A stretch of 64,000 nt of DNA, from the NCBI GenBank assembly GCA_003150405.1, contig QAMM01000007.1, positions 124,001-188,000 on the forward strand. Reading direction: 5' to 3'. A program made the position numbers and the translations under genes. The notes beneath the pieces are model-generated. The model worked only from the letters and a program-made list of their open reading frames with translations, did no database searches and had not been told where the DNA came from. Positions 58,118-64,000 of the stretch are shown here, piece by piece (within the stretch, counting starts at the first letter, position 1; each line of letters opens with the position of its first letter). Origin of the DNA: Clostridiales bacterium (lineage in GTDB: Bacteria; Bacillota; Clostridia; Oscillospirales; Ruminococcaceae).

Positions 58118-59787
58118 ATCATAGCTTTTCTGCATTGTTCCACCACATCCGCACAGGTAACTGCGCCTTCAAAAATTCCCCGTGACATCCGGTTTGCTGC
58201 GGTCGTATAAAAACTGTTGCCGCTGAAAAAGGCGCGGGGCGTGTCCGCCGAAACAAGGTCGCCGTCAAACATCATGGCGCAGCGGTCGGCGTATTCCGCA
58301 CAAAACTCAATGTCATGGGTCACCATCAGGACAGTAACCCCCTCTGCTTTCAACTGCCACAAAATCCGGGCAAACTCCTGTTTAAAAAAGGGGTCCAGCC
58401 CCTTGGTCGGCTCGTCAAGCACCAGCAGGGAAGGGCGCATCATTAATATTTTCCCAAGGGCAAGCCGCTGCTGTTCCCCACCGCTCAGGTCATAGGGGTT
58501 TGCCTTGCGCAGGTCGGTGAGCTCCAGCCGTTCCAGCATACGGTTTACCCGGTCAATTTTTTCAGTCTCGGGTATTTTCTCAAAAAGCACCATGTCGTAA
58601 AGCTCTTCTTCCGCTGTAATCTCAGTAAAAAGGGACTGCGGATTCTGCGGGAGCATCCCCACGGAAACACCCTTTCCAACGGGCTGCCCGTTGACCAGTA
58701 CCTTACCGCGGTAAGGCTTTAACACCCCGCTCACCAGCTTGAGCGCCGTGCTTTTCCCAACGCCGTTGCCGCCGACCATGCAGAAAAACTCTCCCTTTTC
58801 CACCCGGAACGATAAGCCGCGCAGAATGTCGTTCCCGTTTTTCTGGTAGCGGAACCAGACGTCGGAAAACTCGACGGCAGCAGGCTCTGTTTTTGGTTCC
58901 CTATGAGTTCGTTTTTCTTTGGGAGGCTTCTCCTCCAGGGCGGCTGGCCGGTTATGGAAGTGCTGCTGAAGCCAAAGCCGACCGTCGCGCACCGTCAGCG
59001 GGCATTCACCGCCCAGCGGAAGCTCAGCATACACCCGCATAACGGCGGGCAGACCGGTGTACATTCTGCGGCCGCTGCTGTTTTCTCCCAGAAACGCGCC
59101 AACCTTACGCGGAGTACCGCAGGTAAGAAGTTTTCCTTCCTCCATGACAACAACCTGATCGGCCAGAGGAAACACCTCCTCCAACCGGTGTTCGGACAGG
59201 AGGATTGTTGTCCCCAACTCCCGGTTGATTTTGACCAGCGTATCCAGGAACTCAGAAGAGGCAATGGGATCAAGCTGGGAGGTGGGCTCGTCCAAAATCA
59301 ACACCTCTGGCTGCATTGCCATAATAGAGGCAAGATTCAATAGCTGTTTCTGCCCCCCGGAAAGCTCATAGACGCTTTTGCGGAACCAGGTCTGAATGCC
59401 GAAAAAGCTCGCCATTTCCGCGACCCGCCGGCGGATGACCCGGTTTGGGAAGCCAAGGCTCTCCAAACCAAAAGCGAGTTCATGCCACACCTTGTCGGTG
59501 ACGATTTGGTTTTCCGGACTTTGCTGGACAAACCCAATTTGCTGGGCGCTCACACGGTCGCTCAATTCAGTTATATCGGTTCCACCATAAAGCACGCTGC
59601 CCTTTCGCTCTCCATAAGGGGTGAGGTTCTTTTTCAGGTGGCGCAGCAGGGTGCTTTTTCCGCAGCCGGAACGGCCGCATAAAACCACAAATGAGGAAGG
59701 TGCAATCGAAAGAGAAATACCATCCAGTGCATATTTTTTGCTTCCCGGATAACGAAAGCTCAGGTCTCGAAGCTCAATTTGGCCCAT
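58114..59787 (-). CDS. ECF transporter double ATPase (fused EcfA1-EcfA2)
   Basis: A 557-residue protein with two complete ABC ATPase domains. Domain 1 has Walker A GRSGCGKST, signature LSGGQKQLL and Walker B LILDEPTSQLD. Domain 2 has GGNGVGKST, LSGGEQQRLALG and LLVLDEPTKGLD. In most ECF systems these are two genes; the fusion fixes a 1:1 pair and suggests a dedicated rather than shared module. A linker (about 245-310) joins them. The gene overlaps ecfT by 28 bases and the S component by four. Confidence 0.92.
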   Translation of the reverse strand: MGQIELRDLSFRYPGSKKYALDGISLSIAPSSFVVLCGRSGCGKSTLLRHLKKNLTPYGERKGSVLYGGTDITELSDRVSAQQIGFVQQSPENQIVTDKVWHELAFGLESLGFPNRVIRRRVAEMASFFGIQTWFRKSVYELSGGQKQLLNLASIMAMQPEVLILDEPTSQLDPIASSEFLDTLVKINRELGTTILLSEHRLEEVFPLADQVVVMEEGKLLTCGTPRKVGAFLGENSSGRRMYTGLPAVMRVYAELPLGGECPLTVRDGRLWLQQHFHNRPAALEEKPPKEKRTHREPKTEPAAVEFSDVWFRYQKNGNDILRGLSFRVEKGEFFCMVGGNGVGKSTALKLVSGVLKPYRGKVLVNGQPVGKGVSVGMLPQNPQSLFTEITAEEELYDMVLFEKIPETEKIDRVNRMLERLELTDLRKANPYDLSGGEQQRLALGKILMMRPSLLVLDEPTKGLDPFFKQEFARILWQLKAEGVTVLMVTHDIEFCAEYADRCAMMFDGDLVSADTPRAFFSGNSFYTTAANRMSRGIFEGAVTCADVVEQCRKAMI

Positions 59788-60677
59788 TTATATTCTCCTT
59801 TGAGATCAATCACCGCCGGAAATACAAGCAGCAGCAGGTAAACCGCCGCCACCGGCAGGGTAACCCCCCACGAATGGGGGGCATACACCGCAGGATAGTA
59901 ATAAATGCTGTTGACGCCAAAGGCGCAGCCGGTAAAGACAAGGCCGGCCGCCAGCACAATAAAAACAAGGGTAAATCCATCCCGCCGGGTAAATTTAAAA
60001 ATGTGGAAGCTCGTACGGCCGCGCAGCCCGTAGCCGCGGGCCTCCATGGAATCCGACGTTTCAATGGAGGTTTCAAGCGACCATGCAATGAGGATGGAAA
60101 TTTCGCGTGCAAGCTGACGCAGCTTCCGTATGGGCTGGCGGATACCATAATCCCGGCCCATGCACTTCTGCCCCTCTGAAATTTCCCGAAACCGGTTTTT
60201 GAGCAGAGGGACATAACGCAGACACATAGAAAGCACCAACGACAGCACCGGAAGGATGCGCCCAAACAGGTAAATGAATTTATCTGAGGTGACAACCCGG
60301 CTGAAGCAGCTGAACCATACCACAACGCTCACCAGCATCGCGGCGGCGGCCAGCCCATACAAAATTGCTTCCAGCGTCATTTGGTTCCCATTGAGGTAAA
60401 ACAGCACCGTTACGCCGCGGTGATTAAACAGAGGATTGATAACGGCAGTGATAAGCAGAATGGGAAGGCAGATAAACAGGATAAACCGGAACTGTTTCAC
60501 GCCGTTGAGCAGCAGGGAATAAAACACCGCCGCAAGCAGCGTTTCCGCAAGAAAAAGCGGGTGCATGGAAAACATGCTAACGCCAATTACGCACCCAAAG
60601 TAAAAAAAGGTGACCAACGGATGAAATGAAGCAAAGGAGCCGTTCTCCCCAAGGCCGTCTGCAAAAATACGCCTCAT
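59760..60677 (-). CDS. ECF transporter T component (EcfT)
   Basis: A 305-residue transmembrane coupling protein. About six hydrophobic segments are present. The coupling-helix motif appears in DSMEARGYGLRG and in CMGRDYGIRQ. It joins the S component to the ATPases. ATG 60677 overlaps the upstream DUF4430 gene by four bases, so the surface protein and transporter are translated together. Confidence 0.9.
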   Translation of the reverse strand: MRRIFADGLGENGSFASFHPLVTFFYFGCVIGVSMFSMHPLFLAETLLAAVFYSLLLNGVKQFRFILFICLPILLITAVINPLFNHRGVTVLFYLNGNQMTLEAILYGLAAAAMLVSVVVWFSCFSRVVTSDKFIYLFGRILPVLSLVLSMCLRYVPLLKNRFREISEGQKCMGRDYGIRQPIRKLRQLAREISILIAWSLETSIETSDSMEARGYGLRGRTSFHIFKFTRRDGFTLVFIVLAAGLVFTGCAFGVNSIYYYPAVYAPHSWGVTLPVAAVYLLLLVFPAVIDLKGEYKWAKLSFET

Positions 60678-62074
60678 TCAAAATATCCCCCTACATCTTT
60701 GCCGAGATCACAGGTGTAGCACCAGAGAATTTCATCCCCATCCTGTACCGTGTAGGCCGCCGCACCGTAGTTTGGGAACCATCCATTGACACTGTACATC
60801 CAGCCGGAAAGGTCGCCCCCGTGGAACTCATACAGGTGGTTGATTCCCTCAATGTATACGCCGCCGGTGTAACCCTTGTCATTACGGAATTCCAGTTGGA
60901 TTCGTTTGTTGCGTGTGACCCGCTTCAGAATGTCAAACACCGTCTCGCCGTCATAAACTTCCACCTGCTGCTTTGCTAAAATAACGCCGTCTGACGGGAT
61001 ATAGGGCCGTATCTCCGGGTTTTTGAGCTTGCTCAGGTCGTTCGCAACGGTGTCGCAACGGATTTCAATGGTGCAATACTTTTTGGCATCCGGGGCAGAC
61101 TGGGATTCTGAACCGTCTGCGCCGGAAGCGGACGGAGGTGAAACAGACGGAGTCGAGGACGGTGAATCGGGTAAGTCAGCCGCCGGCGTATTCGGCTGGG
61201 AAGGCTCCGGGGTACTGCTTTCAGAGGAGGAGGTATCCGATGTTTCCGAAGCTGCTGGTTCCTCTGGCTCTGCTTCCGGCGCGCCGCTCTCCAACAGGGT
61301 AGTGAGCAGTGTTTCTTCAGCACTCTTGTTGTAGATGAGGTAGGTGCCTCCTTCGGCTACTGAAAACGTCAGGGTCTCCCCCTGTACCTCGCCGCGGATT
61401 AAATAGTCAAGTCCGCCGCTTTCCGGGTTGTAGCGGTAAATCTGCACACCGTCTGCCGAAAGAGAAAGCGGCTCCGCCGTAAGGCTGAACTCGGCGGGCA
61501 GGGCGCCGTCATGGTAAAGGGTGAGCAGGGTAACCTTCTCCGGGCGAACGGCATCACAGGCTTGCAGCAGAGCCTGCACCTCCTGCTCGTAAGCGGATTC
61601 CAAATTCACCTTGAGGTTGACATCCGCAGGGTTGTCAATTACGCCAAGCAGCTTCCAGGTAACGGAAAAGCTCTCTCCCTCAACGGTCTTTTCAAATCCC
61701 TGCTCCGGCACAATTTCTTTTTGCTCTTCCGCCGTCAGACAGTCGGTATTGCGCGCGTTTTGAAACCACTCAGCGCGCTCTTTTAATTTCTGACTGGCCT
61801 CTTTGAGCTGCTCGTATTCAGCATTCTCGTCATCCTCAACCGAGGATGCCTCTTCTACGGCATGGCGGAAAAGCAGAACCGTCTGCGGGGCGTACAGCCC
61901 GGGGGCATTGCCTGTCTCAGCCTCCTGGAGCAGCTCCTCCGCATTGGTAATCTCCCCCTGAAGGGTATCGCGGTAATCCGCCGGTTCAATGTTGATGGAA
62001 AGTATAATACCGGTGACAATGGCAGCGCCAATCAGTGCTAAAACAATTTTGCGTATCCAGTGCTTTTTCCCCAT
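60674..62074 (-). CDS. surface protein with C-terminal DUF4430 / transcobalamin-like domain
   Basis: A 466-residue exported protein. A membrane anchor lies near residues 8-28, followed by a helical region, a beta-rich domain and a long Ser/Pro/Glu/Thr linker (about 285-345). The C-terminal ~125 residues form a DUF4430 domain (YDGETVFDILKRVTR, then GWMYSVNGWFPNYGAAAYTV). DUF4430 is related to the C-terminal domain of animal transcobalamins, which contacts cobalamin. Linkage to the ECF and cobamide genes makes a corrinoid-binding surface receptor plausible (inference). ATG 62074 has AGGAG upstream; the longer frame lacks support. Confidence 0.85.
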   Translation of the reverse strand: MGKKHWIRKIVLALIGAAIVTGIILSINIEPADYRDTLQGEITNAEELLQEAETGNAPGLYAPQTVLLFRHAVEEASSVEDDENAEYEQLKEASQKLKERAEWFQNARNTDCLTAEEQKEIVPEQGFEKTVEGESFSVTWKLLGVIDNPADVNLKVNLESAYEQEVQALLQACDAVRPEKVTLLTLYHDGALPAEFSLTAEPLSLSADGVQIYRYNPESGGLDYLIRGEVQGETLTFSVAEGGTYLIYNKSAEETLLTTLLESGAPEAEPEEPAASETSDTSSSESSTPEPSQPNTPAADLPDSPSSTPSVSPPSASGADGSESQSAPDAKKYCTIEIRCDTVANDLSKLKNPEIRPYIPSDGVILAKQQVEVYDGETVFDILKRVTRNKRIQLEFRNDKGYTGGVYIEGINHLYEFHGGDLSGWMYSVNGWFPNYGAAAYTVQDGDEILWCYTCDLGKDVGGYFE

Positions 62075-62100
62075 ACCAGGCTCCTGTTTCTTCAACGCGT

Positions 62101-62129
62101 TTATGCCCTCCCAATGCGGGAGGGCATAA
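62101..62129 (-). terminator. hairpin between surface-protein genes
   Basis: A perfect 12-bp hairpin TTATGCCCTCCC / GGGAGGGCATAA with no T-tract. It may set the ratio of the first gene to the rest of the operon rather than end it. Confidence 0.5.
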
Positions 62130-62151
62130 ACATAGACGGTGTAACGGTTTT

Positions 62152-64000
62152 TTATTTCGATGTGCGTTTTATCGCGATTGCAGCAAACCCGGCAAAGGCC
62201 AGCAGCATAACGGCGGCAAGACTCCAAACCGGAAGGGTGTCGCCAGTGGCCGGCAGAGTATCACCAGCAACCGGCTCGGTGGTCTCCGGTTTCTGTTCCG
62301 GCTTCTCCGAATTCGGAACATACTGTTCCGCCTCTTCCTCCAGAGCGGTTACCGTATCGTAATGCTCTACATAGCGCTGCTCGCTTTCCGGAAGCAGTCC
62401 ATAGTATTTTTGAATTTCTGCAAGGGTTTCTTTAACTTCCGCAATATTTTCGCCGGTCAGTTCAACCGGTTTGCCATCCTGGTAAAGGGCATCAATCAAC
62501 AGGTTGACGTAGTCAGTTACAGCAGGCAGCAGGTACTGGCCGTATCTGCTGACAGACTCCAAGTCCGCCGCCGGAATTCCCTCCGCCCACGCAAGCGCTT
62601 CATCCAGCATGGCTTTGCTGTCCAGCGTAATCTCCGCCGCGGCAAGGTTCTGGTCAATAAAGCCTTCCAGGCCGGCAATACGGGTGTGGATGTCGGTCAT
62701 CCGCGCTTTGGCAGCGTTCAGCTTGTCTGCATTTGCAACCAGCGCAGCGTACTCTGCCGGAAGGGCCTCAAGGCGCTGCAGCAGGTTGTCAATCTGCGTT
62801 TCATCTGAAAGGGTGAGCTCCTGTTCCAAAGGCAGGGCGTTAATTTCGTTTACAAGCGCCTCTGTTGCTGCCGCATTGCGCAGCTCCTGCACGCTGGTAT
62901 AAGCCGCAGCAAGCTTGTCCGCGCCGACAACATTTTGTTTGGCTTCATCGGTCATAGACAAATAGGTGTTGTACAGGCTCTCAATGGTCTCCGCCTGGTC
63001 CAGAGTGATTTCACTGGTCTCCGGCAGTGAAGCGATTGCATCGTTGAGTTCATCCAACCGCTCTTCCGGGAGCATATTGGCAACTGCAAGCATTTCAGTG
63101 AGCTTGTCAATATTTGTAACCTTGGCCTGTTCTTCCGCCGAAAGGTTGTTATACCGCTCCTGAATGCGGCGGAGCTCAAATTCATTGTAGTATTTGAATT
63201 CATTTGTATCCGGCTGGCGGGCAATTTGGTTATAAACATCTGTGCCATTTATAATCTGGGCAGTTTCATCGACATTGCCAAAGCAATAGACATAATTGGC
63301 ATCGTTATAAATCGAAAGCAGGCCATCCTTATTAATCGTATAGGTCTGGGAAGAATACTGCCCTACAGTCTTGTCTCCCATGTCCACTATCTCATAATCT
63401 GGTTCTGTCTGACCAATGGAATCCTTAATGATATACAGTTGAGACGTACGGTCAGGATAAGTACCGGCTGGCTTATAAGGCGTGATATAAAGATAAACCT
63501 GCTGATTGTTTTCCTTTGTCGCATAAGCAGTGGTCAATACAGCAGACCCTTTGCTAATAAGGTCGGGAATGGTGTAAATTTCCTCTAAGGTATTAGCGTC
63601 AAGCACCGTAAACGGTGCGTTACCGCCGCCGTGTCCGCCACCGCCGCAAACATAGACACGGTCATTATAAATGACGACCGAGGATTTAATACCACCAGAA
63701 TTTTTATACATTAAAATGTTGTCATCGTCAAAAGAACCATCTGAATTCATAGGCACTGCTATGACTCCAGAATTGCTCTCTGCCATAGAAACATACAGCA
63801 TATTGTTTTTCTCATAATAATAGGGGGTTGTAGTAAATCCGGCGTCTTCCCCTTTCGGCTTGCTGAGAACATCAATTTCCGCGCCAGTAAAACGATTCAG
63901 TGAAATGAGCTTTCCGGCTGCTGTACCAAAAATCACGGCATCGCCAACAAACTCCGATCCATCCCAAAGAATGCCCTGTCCTGCATCGGCGCCAACATTA
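62152..64000 (-). CDS. LPxTG-anchored surface protein, beta-propeller-like N-terminal part (5' end outside window)
   Basis: The frame is open to the window edge, so the N-terminus is missing; 615 residues are seen. The first ~230 have the repeating pattern of PQQ/YncE-like beta-propellers (ISLNRFTGAEIDVLS, then SSVVIYNDRVYVCGGGG and FTVLDANTLEEIYTI). About 250-560 are helical repeats with a conserved Leu/Ala pattern (LNDAIASLPE, LNEINALPLEQ-like). The C-terminus is a sortase signal: LPATG, a hydrophobic segment and IKRTSK. It is the first gene seen in the cobamide operon and is therefore a good candidate for corrinoid capture at the wall. GTG 63936 is internal, not the start. Confidence 0.82.
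   Translation of the reverse strand, partial: NVGADAGQGILWDGSEFVGDAVIFGTAAGKLISLNRFTGAEIDVLSKPKGEDAGFTTTPYYYEKNNMLYVSMAESNSGVIAVPMNSDGSFDDDNILMYKNSGGIKSSVVIYNDRVYVCGGGGHGGGNAPFTVLDANTLEEIYTIPDLISKGSAVLTTAYATKENNQQVYLYITPYKPAGTYPDRTSQLYIIKDSIGQTEPDYEIVDMGDKTVGQYSSQTYTINKDGLLSIYNDANYVYCFGNVDETAQIINGTDVYNQIARQPDTNEFKYYNEFELRRIQERYNNLSAEEQAKVTNIDKLTEMLAVANMLPEERLDELNDAIASLPETSEITLDQAETIESLYNTYLSMTDEAKQNVVGADKLAAAYTSVQELRNAAATEALVNEINALPLEQELTLSDETQIDNLLQRLEALPAEYAALVANADKLNAAKARMTDIHTRIAGLEGFIDQNLAAAEITLDSKAMLDEALAWAEGIPAADLESVSRYGQYLLPAVTDYVNLLIDALYQDGKPVELTGENIAEVKETLAEIQKYYGLLPESEQRYVEHYDTVTALEEEAEQYVPNSEKPEQKPETTEPVAGDTLPATGDTLPVWSLAAVMLLAFAGFAAIAIKRTSK

Overview
The window looks like chromosomal DNA of a moderately GC-rich Gram-positive anaerobe of the class Clostridia, probably a gut Oscillospiraceae/Ruminococcaceae-type organism. 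The signs are strong AGGAGG-type ribosome binding sites, frequent TTG/GTG starts, many intrinsic terminators, LCP and GH25 cell-wall genes, an LPxTG surface protein, an ECF transporter and oxygen-independent HemW-type metabolism. The species cannot be fixed from sequence alone. Start codons below were reassigned wherever a promoter or Shine-Dalgarno site contradicts the longest frame.

Left part (1-22 kb): cell-wall and housekeeping genes. These are a VanY-like carboxypeptidase, a glycosyltransferase stump, two GH25 lysozymes, ferritin, an aldo/keto reductase and a PAP2 phosphatase. A minus-strand catabolic operon follows (split UxaA-type hydro-lyase plus a lactate-racemase-like protein). Next is a low-GC accessory patch (exported amidase-like protein behind a leader ORF, tandem small membrane proteins, one of them a pseudogene). 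The section ends with tRNA-Lys, lepA, hemW, an aminoglycoside-nucleotidyltransferase-like gene, an MGDG/UgtP-type glycosyltransferase, an orphan MacB-type ATPase and a small Cro/C1 regulator.

Middle part (22-40 kb): a plus-strand surface-polysaccharide locus. It runs LCP ligase, sugar kinase/UDP-sugar pyrophosphorylase fusion, priming sugar transferase, galE, GT8, LicD, GT2, a Wzy-like polymerase and a Wzx flippase. A phosphonate module follows: phosphonopyruvate decarboxylase, LicC/PntC-like cytidylyltransferase, cytidylyltransferase-PEP mutase fusion and a phosphonoacetaldehyde-reductase-like alcohol dehydrogenase. The locus ends with two acyltransferases. Together these genes predict a glycan decorated with 2-hydroxyethylphosphonate, using a CMP-activated donor and LicD transfer. 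Both acyltransferases begin with a homologous leader carrying a run of eight G. The first is in frame; the second is out of frame and would be restored by one extra G. This is the pattern expected of slipped-strand phase variation.

Right part (40-64 kb): an ABC-2 exporter with an SDR, an XRE regulator, an EamA half-transporter, a membrane protein with a papain-like C-terminus, and a MATE pump behind a leader ORF that overlaps an intrinsic terminator. Next come a membrane-anchored MerR, tRNA-Met and tRNA-Glu, and a 1-kb non-coding tract with a candidate small RNA and three related hairpins. The last 14 kb is a tightly overlapping minus-strand cobamide operon. In the order transcribed it holds an LPxTG-anchored beta-propeller-like protein (cut by the window edge), a DUF4430/transcobalamin-like surface protein, EcfT, a double EcfA, an S component, cobT, cobU, cobS, a short cobU-like gene, cobC, cbiB, cobD and cobQ. 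No corrin-ring genes are present, so this reads as capture and salvage of incomplete corrinoids.
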